The notes under the pieces: model-generated
What the model was told of the DNA's origin: nothing
The model's input: only the letters and a program-made list of their open reading frames with translations
Database searches by the model: none
Position numbers and translations under genes: made by a program
In this document: one piece after another, positions 53,370-62,674 of the stretch
How positions within the stretch are numbered: position 1 is the stretch's first letter
How the letters are laid out: each line of letters starts with the position of its first letter
Source: Gemmatimonadota bacterium
GTDB taxonomy: Bacteria; Gemmatimonadota; Gemmatimonadetes; Gemmatimonadales; GWC2-71-9
NCBI GenBank assembly: GCA_040388535.1
Contig: JAZKBR010000007.1
Span: 68,862 to 132,861, forward strand
Reading direction: 5' to 3'
DNA length: 64,000 nt

Positions 53370-55877
53370 ATGCCTCCCGCACCTCGACGTCCCGGTATCC
53401 ACAAATTTGGCGGCGCCTCACTTGCCGATGCCGCTGCCATTCGTGGCGCCGTGGAGATCATCCGCTCCCGCTCTTCCCCGCGCGTCATCGTCCTCTCCGC
53501 CCTCGCGGGAGTGACCGAGCAACTCCTCGACGTGCTGAGCCAGGCCACCGCAGGCAATGAGAGTGGCGCACTCGCCGCGGTCGCCGCATTTCGCGCCAAT
53601 CACCGCGCGGTGGTGTCGGGATTGCTGCCCACCGCCGACCGGCGTGCCCTGCGTGATGTCATCGATGCCACCAGCGATGAACTCGAAGCGCTGGCCCGTT
53701 CGCTCGCGGTGTTGCGTGAAGCGTCGCCACGGGTCCGCGATCACGTCGTCGCCCGCGGTGAGCGACTCTCGGCGCGGCTCGTCGCTGCGGCGCTGGAGGC
53801 AAAGGGAGAGAAGGTTGCCTTGGTCGAACCGTCGGATGTGATCATCACCGATGGTCCCTACGGCGGCGGCACGCCCAATCTCGTCGCCACGCGTGCCGCC
53901 GCTCGCACGGTGCTGCTGCCGCTGCTCAAGCGCGGCGCGACAGTAGTCGTGCCCGGTTTTCTTGGCCGCGCTCCCGATGGTGGCACCACGACGCTCGGCC
54001 GCGGTGGTTCCGATCTGACGGCGACGATGCTCGGCCGCGCGCTCGATGCCGAGAGCGTCACTCTCTGGAAGGATGTGCCCGGCCTGCTTACGGCCGACCC
54101 GCGCGTGGTGCCCGATGCGCGCCTCCTACCGCACGTTCACGTGCGCGAAGCGGCCGAGCTGGCGTACTACGGCGCCAAGGTGCTGCATCCGCGGGCGTTG
54201 CTGCCGCTGGCCGACACCAACATCCCGCTCTTCCTGCGCCCCTTCGGAGATCCGACTGCGGCGGGAACCGAGATCTCGACGCGCCGCGACAGCCATCGCT
54301 CCCCGGTGCGCTCGCTGTCGGCCGTACGGGAACAGGCGCTGGTCACGGTGAGCGGCACCGGTATTCTCGGCGTGCCCGGCATGGCGGCGCGGACCTTCGG
54401 CGCCCTCCAGGCGGCCGGGATCTCCGTGTCGCTGATCGCGCAGGCGTCGTCGGAATACACCATCGACTTCACCGTGCCGGCCGATGCCGCGAAGCAGGCG
54501 GTGTCGGTGCTGCGTCACGCCTTCCGCGCCGAGATTGCGCAGGGTGAACTCGACGGGGTCGAATTGCGGGCCCGCATCGCGATCATCGCGGTGGTCGGAC
54601 TCGGCATGGCCGGACATCCCGGGATTGCGGCGCGAGTGTTCGATGCGCTCGCCGATGGCGGCGTCAACGTGGTGGCGATCGCGCAGGGCTCGGGCGAGCA
54701 GAACATCTCCGTGGTGGTCGACGAGGCGCAGGTCTCGGAGGGGTTGCGCCGGATTCACGCGGCGTTCCAGCTGGGCAAGCTTGGCGGCGGACAGTCGCAT
54801 CGGCGCACCGGCTGTGATGTGATCCTGCTCGGCGCCGGGACCGTGGGACGTGCCGTGCTGCGACTGCTGACCCGGACCCCGGAGAAGTTCACCACGGTGC
54901 GGATCGTCGCGGTGGTGGACCGGAGTGGTGCCCTCATCGATGGCGCGGGGATGAGCACGCGCACGCTCAAGCAGATCGAGGCCGCCAAGGGAGAGCACAA
55001 ACAGCTCGCCTCGATGGAAGGCGCCACCAGGGGAACGCCGCACGAGATCATCGCTCAGCTCACGCAGCGCGCGCTGGTGCGGCCGATCGTGATCGACTGC
55101 ACCGCCGACGACACTGCCGCGCTGCTCACGACGGCCGCCGAAGCAGGCTGGGACATCGTCCTCGCGAACAAGAAGCCGATTGCGGGGCCGTGGGCGAAAA
55201 CAGCCCGGCTCCGTGAGGCGCTGGCCCGTGGCGGTGGTCGACTCCGCCACGAAGCGACTGTTGGTGCGGGAACGCCGATCATTCTTGCCGTCGAGCAACT
55301 GATCGCGACCGGCGACAGGATTCGCTCGCTCGAGGGTTCGCTCTCGGGCACACTCGGCGTCGTACTCAGCGGCCTCGATGCTGGCGAGCCCTTCTCGGAA
55401 GTGGTCTATCGCGCACTGCGCGAGGGATATACCGAGCCCGATCCGCGCGACGATCTCGGCGGCATCGATGTGGGGCGCAAGGCGATCATCCTCGCACGGA
55501 TGCTCGGGCAAACACTTGATGTGGGCGATATCGCGATCGATTCACTCGTGCGCGGTGGCGCGCGACTCTCCCGCGAGGCGTGGCTCGCCGCACTCCCCAA
55601 GGATGACCCGTGGTGGCGCGCGAGGGCGGAGGCGGCGCGGGCGAAGGACCGCTCGCTCCGCTTTGTCGCACGGGTGACGCCGCGAGCGGTGAGTGTACAA
55701 TTGCGGGAAATGCCGCGGAGCCATCCGCTCGCGCAGCTCGTTGGTTCGGCGAATCAGCTGGTGATCTCGTCCGATCGTTATCACGAATCACCGTTGGTGA
55801 TCACCGGGCACGGCGCAGGTCCCGAGGGGACTGCTACCGGCGTGCTGGCCGACCTCCTCACGCTGGCGTCGATCTGA
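53370..55877 (+). CDS. thrA: Bifunctional aspartokinase / homoserine dehydrogenase
   Basis: A protein of 835 residues. The aspartokinase starts IHKFGGASLADAAAI, contains GRGGSDLTATMLGRAL and ends near residue 290. Two ACT domains follow (VSGTGILGVPGMAARTFGAL; VVGLGMAGHPGIAARVFDAL) that usually bind threonine for feedback control. The homoserine dehydrogenase begins about residue 483 with ILLGAGTVGRAVLRLL and includes LANKKPIAGPW, EATVGAGTPII and GTLGVVLSGL. It commits aspartate to threonine and methionine. The stop overlaps thrB (TGATG). No leader-peptide attenuator is visible in the 61-bp upstream gap. Confidence 0.97.
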   Translation: MPPAPRRPGIHKFGGASLADAAAIRGAVEIIRSRSSPRVIVLSALAGVTEQLLDVLSQATAGNESGALAAVAAFRANHRAVVSGLLPTADRRALRDVIDATSDELEALARSLAVLREASPRVRDHVVARGERLSARLVAAALEAKGEKVALVEPSDVIITDGPYGGGTPNLVATRAAARTVLLPLLKRGATVVVPGFLGRAPDGGTTTLGRGGSDLTATMLGRALDAESVTLWKDVPGLLTADPRVVPDARLLPHVHVREAAELAYYGAKVLHPRALLPLADTNIPLFLRPFGDPTAAGTEISTRRDSHRSPVRSLSAVREQALVTVSGTGILGVPGMAARTFGALQAAGISVSLIAQASSEYTIDFTVPADAAKQAVSVLRHAFRAEIAQGELDGVELRARIAIIAVVGLGMAGHPGIAARVFDALADGGVNVVAIAQGSGEQNISVVVDEAQVSEGLRRIHAAFQLGKLGGGQSHRRTGCDVILLGAGTVGRAVLRLLTRTPEKFTTVRIVAVVDRSGALIDGAGMSTRTLKQIEAAKGEHKQLASMEGATRGTPHEIIAQLTQRALVRPIVIDCTADDTAALLTTAAEAGWDIVLANKKPIAGPWAKTARLREALARGGGRLRHEATVGAGTPIILAVEQLIATGDRIRSLEGSLSGTLGVVLSGLDAGEPFSEVVYRALREGYTEPDPRDDLGGIDVGRKAIILARMLGQTLDVGDIAIDSLVRGGARLSREAWLAALPKDDPWWRARAEAARAKDRSLRFVARVTPRAVSVQLREMPRSHPLAQLVGSANQLVISSDRYHESPLVITGHGAGPEGTATGVLADLLTLASI

Positions 55878-56797
55878 TGCGCACGAGTGCGACAGCGTAC
55901 GCACCGGGTTCGGTGGGCAATGTCGGACCCGGACTCGACATCCTCGGCCTCGCGGTGGCCGGTGCTGGCGATGAAGTGACGCTCACCTGGAGTGACGCAA
56001 CCGGTATCACGGTGCTCGATGCCGGTCATCCTGATTTGCCTTCGGCCGCCGCGAAGAACACCGCCGCGATTGCGGCACAGGCGGTCTTCACACGTGCCGG
56101 GATCACGCGCGGCGTGGAGCTGCGAGTGCACAAGGGGTTGCCGCTCTCAGGGGGCCAGGGTGGCAGTGCCGCATCGGCCGTGGCCGGCGCGGTGGCCGCG
56201 AACTTCCTTGCCGACGCCGGTCTCGACAGCGCGGCGCTGCTGGAGTGTGCCCTCGTTGCGGAGAGCACCGTGGCGGGTCGCCATGCCGACAACCTCGCGC
56301 CGAGCCTGCTGGGTGGGCTCGTGCTGGTGCGCAGCCTCGAGCCGATGGATTTCATTCGAGTACCGCTCCCTTCGCAATTGCGAGTAGTGCTCGCGCATCC
56401 CGATCAACGGTTGCGCACACGCGATGCGCGCGCGGTGTTGCCGGCGGACGTCTCGCGGGCCACCGCGCTGCAGCAGGCCGCCAACATCGCTGCGATGGTG
56501 ATGGGCGCAGCATTGGGTGATCTCGCCATGCTCGGGCGCGCGCTCGACGACAAAATCGCCGAGCCGGCACGCGCGCCACTGCTGCCGGGATTTCTCGCCG
56601 CGAAGGCCGCCGCACTCGCGGCCGGTGCACTCGGCTGCTCGATCAGTGGTGCCGGGCCAACCGCCTTCGCGCTCGTCGATGGTGAGAGGATCGGCGCCGC
56701 CGTCGCGAGCGCGATGAGGGCCGCATATGCCGCCGCGGGAGTCACTGCAACGGTACGCGTGACGACAGTGGACAACGATGGAGCACGGGTCTGGTGA
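55877..56797 (+). CDS. thrB: Homoserine kinase
   Basis: A protein of 306 residues of the GHMP kinase family. The ATP-binding motif LPLSGGQGGSAASAVAGAVA (PxGxGLGSSAA-like) lies near residue 90, the N-terminus AYAPGSVGNVGPGLDILGLA is typical, and the C-terminal GCSISGAGPTAFAL is the third GHMP motif. It phosphorylates homoserine. The start ATG at 55877 shares a base with the thrA stop, and its stop overlaps thrC as GTGA. Confidence 0.96.
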   Translation: MRTSATAYAPGSVGNVGPGLDILGLAVAGAGDEVTLTWSDATGITVLDAGHPDLPSAAAKNTAAIAAQAVFTRAGITRGVELRVHKGLPLSGGQGGSAASAVAGAVAANFLADAGLDSAALLECALVAESTVAGRHADNLAPSLLGGLVLVRSLEPMDFIRVPLPSQLRVVLAHPDQRLRTRDARAVLPADVSRATALQQAANIAAMVMGAALGDLAMLGRALDDKIAEPARAPLLPGFLAAKAAALAAGALGCSISGAGPTAFALVDGERIGAAVASAMRAAYAAAGVTATVRVTTVDNDGARVW

Positions 56798-58080
56798 CTG
56801 AACGACTGAGCTGGCAGCGTTGCGACGACTGCGCGCACGAACTCGACGAACTCGATGCGGCACCTCGCTGTCCGGCGTGCGGCGGGCTGCTGGCAATTGT
56901 GCATCGGACGCCGCTACTGCAGGGAGAGGCCCTGCGGACGTCGTTTGCCGATGCCTGCTGTGCCCGCCCTTCGCGGAGTGCCTCCGGAGTCTGGCGCTTC
57001 GGCGAGGTGGTCCTGCCCACGGCAGTGGATGTGGCGGTGTCGCATCCCGAGGGGAATACCCCGCTGCTGCAGCGGAAGAGCCTGAGTGCATTCGCCGGCG
57101 TCGAGGCGCTGCACTTCAAGCACGAAGGGCATAATCCGACCGGCTCGTTCAAGGATCGCGGGATGACTGTGGGGGTCACTCAGGCGAAGCGAATCGGCGC
57201 GACCGCCGTCGCCTGTGCGAGCACCGGCAACACCTCCGCTGCACTGGCATCATATGCGGCGCACGCCGGGATTCCGGGGCTGGTCTTCATTCCCGATGGT
57301 CAGGTCGCACTGGGCAAGCTCACTCAGACGCTGGCTTACGGCGCGCGCACGCTGCTGGTCGATGGCGACTTCGATGCCTGCCTGCGCCTGGTGCAGGCCG
57401 CGGCCGATGAGCTGGGCGTCTACCTGCTCAACTCGATCAACCCGTTCCGGCTCGAGGGACAGAAGACCATCGTCCTCGAATTGCTGCAGCAATACGACTG
57501 GGAGCCACCCGACTGGATCGTGTTGCCGGCCGGGAACCTCGGCAACACGGCGGCATTCGGAAAGGCGCTCGACGAAGCGATGGCGTGGGGGCTGATCACC
57601 CGACGTCCGCGCCTCGCCTCGGTGCAGGCCGCGGGTGCGGCGCCGTTCGCGGCGGCGTTCGATCGCGGCTTCGATCGACTCGAGTCGGTCGAGGCGCACA
57701 CGATTGCCACCGCGATCAAGATTGGTGCGCCGGCATCATACGGCCGTGGCGTGCGAGCGATCCAGAACTCCAATGGCTGCGTGTTGAGTGTGAGTGACGA
57801 GGAGATTCTCGAGGCGAAGGCGGCCATTGATCGGGCCGGGGTCGGCTGCGAACCTGCGAGCGCAGCGTCGCTCGCCGGGGTCCGCAGCCTGCGCCGCCGA
57901 GGCGTGATTGGCGCCGGCGAGCGGGTCGCGGCGGTGCTCACCGGGCACATTCTCAAGGACCCGGGGATCCTCCAGCGGATGCACCAGGAGGAGTCGCCAC
58001 CACCGGTCTGGGCCAACGCTCCGATTCGCATCTCGGCCACGACTGAAGCGGTCCGCCGTGTCCTCGAGGCCTCACCCTGA
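56794..58080 (+). CDS. thrC: Threonine synthase
   Basis: A protein of 428 residues, fold-type II PLP enzyme. A short N-terminal zinc knuckle (Cys10/Cys13, Cys26/Cys29) precedes the catalytic domain; the PLP lysine is Lys120 in HNPTGSFKDRGM and ASTGNTSAALASYAAHAGIP binds the phosphate. VLPAGNLGN and a late GVGCEPASAASLAG complete the pattern. It converts phosphohomoserine to threonine and ends the coupled thr operon. Confidence 0.96.
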   Translation: MTERLSWQRCDDCAHELDELDAAPRCPACGGLLAIVHRTPLLQGEALRTSFADACCARPSRSASGVWRFGEVVLPTAVDVAVSHPEGNTPLLQRKSLSAFAGVEALHFKHEGHNPTGSFKDRGMTVGVTQAKRIGATAVACASTGNTSAALASYAAHAGIPGLVFIPDGQVALGKLTQTLAYGARTLLVDGDFDACLRLVQAAADELGVYLLNSINPFRLEGQKTIVLELLQQYDWEPPDWIVLPAGNLGNTAAFGKALDEAMAWGLITRRPRLASVQAAGAAPFAAAFDRGFDRLESVEAHTIATAIKIGAPASYGRGVRAIQNSNGCVLSVSDEEILEAKAAIDRAGVGCEPASAASLAGVRSLRRRGVIGAGERVAAVLTGHILKDPGILQRMHQEESPPPVWANAPIRISATTEAVRRVLEASP

Positions 58081-58234
58081 GGAAATACACGACGAAATCG
58101 TTGCCTCACCACCACAGGTGGACTTGATTCCGGCGTGGCGACGCGACACTCCGCCACGGTAGATGGTGGCTTGAAAGCAACACCTTTGCCCCAAAGCAAG
58201 TCAGGGCAACAACTTACGTTTTCCTGGGGTGGTG

Positions 58235-58248
58235 GGCACCGGCTTTGC
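58235..58248 (+). promoter_or_regulatory. Sigma-54 (-24/-12) promoter of the PEP-CTERM gene
   Basis: GGCACCGGCTTTGC has GG at 58235-58236 and GC at 58247-58248 with the required 10 bases between them, and matches GGCAC and TTGCT of the RpoN consensus. Transcription would begin near 58259, about 40 bases before the ATG at 58301. A small palindrome CTTTGCCCCAAAG lies ~40 bp upstream (58184-58196) with a repeated AAAGCAA, possible activator-binding sequence. Confidence 0.7.
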
Positions 58249-58300
58249 TATTATTAGCGAGCAATCGGTGACCTCTTCCGGCGCCGAACCCGAGGGAAGT

Positions 58301-59050
58301 ATGCGAAATCCGTTGCGCTCAATCGCTCTGCTGGCACTTCTTGGCTCGCTCGCTGCGGCTCCGCTGCGCGCCGATGACCCACCCAAGGCATTCTCGAGCA
58401 ACTTCGGCCTCTCCGGCGGCATCATCGCCACAGGCGACCAGATCACGGCGACGTATTACGGATGGGAAGGGACCACGGTCTTCGGTCACACCATCTGGGC
58501 GATGACGACCGCGCAGTATGCGCAGAACCTCACCAACAACTGTTTCTGGTGGGTGGCGTGCGGCAGCCTCACCGGCACGTCGCTCTTCACCAAGCCGTAC
58601 GGCGTCAGCAACAACGACAACCTGAATAATCCGGCTGTCAGCCAGTTTGCCTGGACCATCGGCACCGAGATCATCTTCGCGCTGCAGGTCGATCAGGGAG
58701 ACGGCTTCAACTGGTTCTTCTCCGGTGATCCGGCGCGTAACAGCGACGGGCTCGCGCATCTCGCCTATTTCTCGCCGCAGGCTTTCCCCGACGGCGTGCC
58801 GGGGAATGGTGGCCAGGGCTTCGTGCCGAACACCGCCGGCAAGAGCCTCTTCGGCTTCGAAGACGTGACCTATCAGCACAGCGACTGGGACTTTGACAAC
58901 TCGATCTTCGCGCTCGATAACGAGACCGTCGGCGTGCCGACCGACGTCGTGCCCGAGCCGGCCACGCTGACACTGCTTGGCAGCGGGCTCGCCGGCCTCG
59001 CCGGGGCACTGCGCCGACGTCGCCGCCGTGAGGCAACGTCTCCAGAGTGA
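58301..59050 (+). CDS. PEP-CTERM sorting-signal secreted protein
   Basis: A protein of 249 residues with a signal peptide ending near LRADDPP and a C-terminal VPEPATLTLLGSGLAGLAGA followed by RRRRRR, the PEP-CTERM signal removed by exosortase. The region between is Gly/Asn/aromatic-rich beta sequence of unknown fold (TTVFGHTIWAMTTAQYAQNL). It should be exported and anchored or released at the surface with exopolysaccharide. ATG at 58301 has GAGGGAAG upstream. No exosortase gene is in the window. Overlaps the next gene by four bases. Confidence 0.92.
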   Translation: MRNPLRSIALLALLGSLAAAPLRADDPPKAFSSNFGLSGGIIATGDQITATYYGWEGTTVFGHTIWAMTTAQYAQNLTNNCFWWVACGSLTGTSLFTKPYGVSNNDNLNNPAVSQFAWTIGTEIIFALQVDQGDGFNWFFSGDPARNSDGLAHLAYFSPQAFPDGVPGNGGQGFVPNTAGKSLFGFEDVTYQHSDWDFDNSIFALDNETVGVPTDVVPEPATLTLLGSGLAGLAGALRRRRRREATSPE

Positions 59051-60591
59051 CCGCGTCGCCATCGGCCGGTAGCCACCGGATCACCACGAGGCCGGCCTTT
59101 CAGGCCGGCCTCGTCGCGTTCGTGGTCGGGTTGCTGGCGCAGTGGTGGTCACATGAATACCATCTCGTCTTCGCCTTCTGGGACTCGCAGGCGCATCTCG
59201 ATATCGCACGGCGCATCGTCGATTCCACCACGCCGGGAATCCAGATGCTGGGCACCGTCTGGCTGCCGATTCCGCATCTGCTACTGTTGCCGTTCACGCT
59301 CATCGACAGCTGGTGGCAGAGTGGCATGGCCGGTGGCGTCGTGGGCTTGCTCGCATATGTCGCGATCGTCGCGAGCGTGCACGACCTCCTCGTGCGGCGC
59401 ACCGGCTCGCTCCCACTCGCCTGGATCAGCACCGCGCTGGTGTTGCTGAATCCTTCCCTGCTCTACCTCCAGACCACCGCGATGACGGAACCGGTGCTCC
59501 TGGCTTTCATCACCACCGCCGTCGTGGCTATCGATCGCTGGAACGACAGCGGCAAACCGCAGACATTGCTGACCGCCGGCCTGCTCGCAGCGCTCGCCGT
59601 CGGGAGCCGCTACGACGGCTGGTTCTTCGTCGCGATGGCGGTGCCGGTCGTGACCTGGCTTTCATGGCGCAGCCAGCGTCGCTGGTTCGCTGACACGCTG
59701 CGCTTCGCGTTGCCGAGTGCGTTGATGGCGGCGCTCTGGTTCGGATACAACTACGCCTTCTTCGGCGACCCGCTCGAGTTCCAGCGCGGCATCTGGTCGG
59801 CACAGGCGCAGCAGGCCGCTCTCGCGGCCCGCGGACTGCTACCGACCAAGGGTGCCCCGCTCCTCGCCATCGGCTACTACCTCGGCGCGACCGCGCTCGT
59901 GTCGGGCCTGATCGTGACCACCCTCGGGCTGCTCGCGACGCCGTTCCAGTTCCGGCGCATCGGGCGCAACGCTCCGGCGCTGCTGCTGATGACGGCGCTC
60001 CCGTTCAACATCCTCGCCCTCTGGGGCGGCCAGAGCGTCATCGCGCTGCCGTGGACGACTCCGGCCGGAATTCTCAATGTCCGCTACGGGGTGATGCTCC
60101 TGCCGGGACTCGCCGCGATGCTCGCGATGGGCCTCGCCATGGCGGCTGATTGGCGTCCAGAGTGGGCCCGGGGCACACTCCTCGCTGGTATGTTGGTCGT
60201 GCTGGCGCAGGGATCGCTCTTTTCGCGGGATTGGCCGGCGAACGCTGGCGCCCTGCGGGAGGGCCTCGCGATCCGCGACGGCGACCAGCGGCAGCAACGG
60301 GCCTCTGACTGGCTGGCCGAGCACTACGATGGCGGCCGGGTACTGGTGGATGGGGCAGTGAATCTCTCGCCCCGTACCAGGATTCCGCTCCGCGACCGGA
60401 TCTACGACTGGACCTGGCAACTCGGGCAGGCCGCCCTGGCCGCCCCCGACCGCGAGGTCGACTGGGTGATCGTCGATGGGCAGGACAGTACTGATGCGGT
60501 GTCCCGCGCCATCGCCCGGCGCGCCGGTTTCGCCGACAAATTCGACCGTGCGTTTGCCGACGGTGGCCTGGAGATCTGGCGACGCCGTTGA
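59047..60591 (+). CDS. GT39/ArnT-like membrane glycosyltransferase
   Basis: A protein of 514 residues with about ten to twelve membrane helices. The first loop has FWDSQAHLDIARRIVDS with the catalytic-type Asp of GT-C enzymes, followed by GTVWLPIPHLLLLPF, and TAMTEPVLLAFITTAVVAID further on. Members transfer sugars from polyprenyl phosphates in the periplasm. A soluble C-terminal region of ~130 residues follows. GTG start overlaps the PEP-CTERM gene stop (GTGA), linking the glycosylation step to that protein. Confidence 0.87.
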   Translation: MTASPSAGSHRITTRPAFQAGLVAFVVGLLAQWWSHEYHLVFAFWDSQAHLDIARRIVDSTTPGIQMLGTVWLPIPHLLLLPFTLIDSWWQSGMAGGVVGLLAYVAIVASVHDLLVRRTGSLPLAWISTALVLLNPSLLYLQTTAMTEPVLLAFITTAVVAIDRWNDSGKPQTLLTAGLLAALAVGSRYDGWFFVAMAVPVVTWLSWRSQRRWFADTLRFALPSALMAALWFGYNYAFFGDPLEFQRGIWSAQAQQAALAARGLLPTKGAPLLAIGYYLGATALVSGLIVTTLGLLATPFQFRRIGRNAPALLLMTALPFNILALWGGQSVIALPWTTPAGILNVRYGVMLLPGLAAMLAMGLAMAADWRPEWARGTLLAGMLVVLAQGSLFSRDWPANAGALREGLAIRDGDQRQQRASDWLAEHYDGGRVLVDGAVNLSPRTRIPLRDRIYDWTWQLGQAALAAPDREVDWVIVDGQDSTDAVSRAIARRAGFADKFDRAFADGGLEIWRRR

Positions 60592-60616
60592 TGGTCCGGC
60601 AGCAAGGAGGAGTATC

Positions 60617-62674
60617 GTGACGACCTGGATGGCACCACGCGGGCGCATTGTCGCGCCGATTGCGCTCGGACTCCTGATCGCCCTCGGCGGCTGCAAGGGG
60701 AAGGAGAGCCCACTCGCACCGGCAGCCCGGGCGCCGCTTCCGGCCGCGGTCGATTCGGCGGCGGGCCGCGCTGGCGCCGCAGGTGCCGCTGGTGGCGCCG
60801 CCGACAGTCACGAAGTGCTCCCGACCATCCTGACCTCGGCGGTCGACTCCACCTCATCACCAACGCTCACGTTCGCCGACATCGGCTACAAGAGTGGCGT
60901 GACGCTCATCGGCGCCAACGACGAAGCGACAATCGCGGTGCCGGTCAACGATGGCCTGCACGCGACCGAATTGCGGCTGCAGGTGATGCCGACGCCCAAC
61001 ATGCCGGCGGCGTCGCTGGTGCTCCGTCAGCGAGACCGCGTGCTCGCGGTGCGGCCCCTCTCCGACAGCACCACGGTGCTCACGCTGCCGCTGGTCGACG
61101 CAATCGTGGTGGACGGCAAGGCAACGCTCTCGATTTCACTCAGTGTGCCGAGCCGCGATGCCTGCCAGGCGCAGCTCTACTATCGCACCGTGCTCGCGCC
61201 CGAGAGTCAGGTGCATTACAGCGGCTTGCCGGCCGCCGTCGCCGGCATCAACTCGTTCTTCCAGCCGTGGGTCCGCAAGGTCACGTTTTATGTGGCCGAG
61301 AAGCCGTCGCTCGACGCCGCGCAGGCGGCCCTCGATGCGGCCGCGTTCGTGGCCCGACGCTATCGCGGGATGTCGACCACCTTCGAGATCAAACCGTTGC
61401 CCGCGACCGATTCGATGCCGGAGCCCGGTCCGTACGATCGCGCGCTGGTGTGGAGCCCCACGGGCGGGACGATGATCGCGCGCGCCGAGGGAGGTCGCGG
61501 CACCGTGCTCGCGATCGCCGGCCGCCGTGATGCGCGTCAGCTCTTCACGGTGGCCGACGGCGCCGACCTGGTGACCGCTCCCGGCTTCAAGACGACCACG
61601 GTCGACCTCAGCCACAACACGCCCGACAACAGCGACGGCGTACGGACGCTCGGCGACCTCGGCTTCACCAACCGCACGCTCGAGGGAAGTTCGCTGCTGG
61701 TTGCCGCGTATCCCTTCTCGCTGGCGGATTTCGGCAACAGCACGGTGCCGACGGCGTTTCGCCTCGTTGCCGAACATTCGGTGCTGCCGCCCAACGGCAA
61801 TGGCTCGCTCCGGGTGCATCTCAACGGATCGCTCATCTACTCGCGTGCCATCGATCACACCTCGCTCGACGTCGTGGTCCCGCTGCCGTCGCACCTGGTT
61901 GGTCGTGACAATGTCATCGAGGTGCGCTTCCAGGTCGTGCTGGGTGAGGGAGGCTGCCTGTTGGGTGGGCCTGTCTTCACCGCGACGATCGACAACGGCT
62001 CGTCATTTGTTATCAACGGTCGCAGCAACATCGCGCCCGGCTTCGGTCGCTTCCCGGCCTCGTTCGTTCCCGCCTTCTCGGTGCTGCTTGAGCCGCGAGA
62101 TCGCTTCCGGGTAGAACTTGCGAGCCAGATCATCGGGGCGATGCAGCAGACGACCCACACGCCGCTCGCGCCGGGGCTCGCGCGTGACTTTGCTGCTGCC
62201 AGCGGACCGCTGCTTGCCGTCGGCACCACCGGGCTCGCGAATGCGCTCGACGCGCCGGTGCACACCGATGGCTTCCGTCTCCGCGACCGCGCGGGCAAGG
62301 TGTGGGACGAGTTCACACCGACCGCGCCATACGCGGCGATGCAGGGGTTCGAGCGTAACGGACAGGACGTCCTGCTGCTGCATCACACGCAGGCGAATGG
62401 GCAGCCGCTGGCGGACCTCGTGCGCGAGGCGCTCGGCCCCTACGGCTGGTTCGGTGTGCGCGGCGATCTGGCCGTGCGGGGCGAGCAAGGGCCGATGCGT
62501 CAGCTGACCGTGGCGAACGCGGGCTGGCGGGTTGACCTCACGGGCGAGGGTGCCACCTCGAGGCTGGCGCGCTACCGCAGCGCGATATTCCTGGTGGCCG
62601 CGATCCTGATCATGGGCCTGCTGCTCTGGCTCTACCCTCGCGTCGTCCGTCGTGAGCTCGATTCGCCTCGGTGA
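60617..62674 (+). CDS. BcsB-like cellulose synthase regulatory lipoprotein
   Basis: A protein of 685 residues. It starts at GTG 60617, six bases after a perfect AAGGAGG, and has a lipoprotein signal (LLIALGGC). The Ala/Gly-rich linker is followed by two BcsB-type carbohydrate-binding/flavodoxin-like repeats (LQVMPTPNMPAASLVLRQRD; VPSRDACQAQLYYRTVLAPE; FRLVAEHSVLPPNGNGSLRV) and a C-terminal tail helix AIFLVAAILIMGLLLWLYP, as in BcsB, which guides the glucan through the periplasm. Overlaps the synthase gene by 23 bases. Confidence 0.87.
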   Translation: MTTWMAPRGRIVAPIALGLLIALGGCKGKESPLAPAARAPLPAAVDSAAGRAGAAGAAGGAADSHEVLPTILTSAVDSTSSPTLTFADIGYKSGVTLIGANDEATIAVPVNDGLHATELRLQVMPTPNMPAASLVLRQRDRVLAVRPLSDSTTVLTLPLVDAIVVDGKATLSISLSVPSRDACQAQLYYRTVLAPESQVHYSGLPAAVAGINSFFQPWVRKVTFYVAEKPSLDAAQAALDAAAFVARRYRGMSTTFEIKPLPATDSMPEPGPYDRALVWSPTGGTMIARAEGGRGTVLAIAGRRDARQLFTVADGADLVTAPGFKTTTVDLSHNTPDNSDGVRTLGDLGFTNRTLEGSSLLVAAYPFSLADFGNSTVPTAFRLVAEHSVLPPNGNGSLRVHLNGSLIYSRAIDHTSLDVVVPLPSHLVGRDNVIEVRFQVVLGEGGCLLGGPVFTATIDNGSSFVINGRSNIAPGFGRFPASFVPAFSVLLEPRDRFRVELASQIIGAMQQTTHTPLAPGLARDFAAASGPLLAVGTTGLANALDAPVHTDGFRLRDRAGKVWDEFTPTAPYAAMQGFERNGQDVLLLHHTQANGQPLADLVREALGPYGWFGVRGDLAVRGEQGPMRQLTVANAGWRVDLTGEGATSRLARYRSAIFLVAAILIMGLLLWLYPRVVRRELDSPR

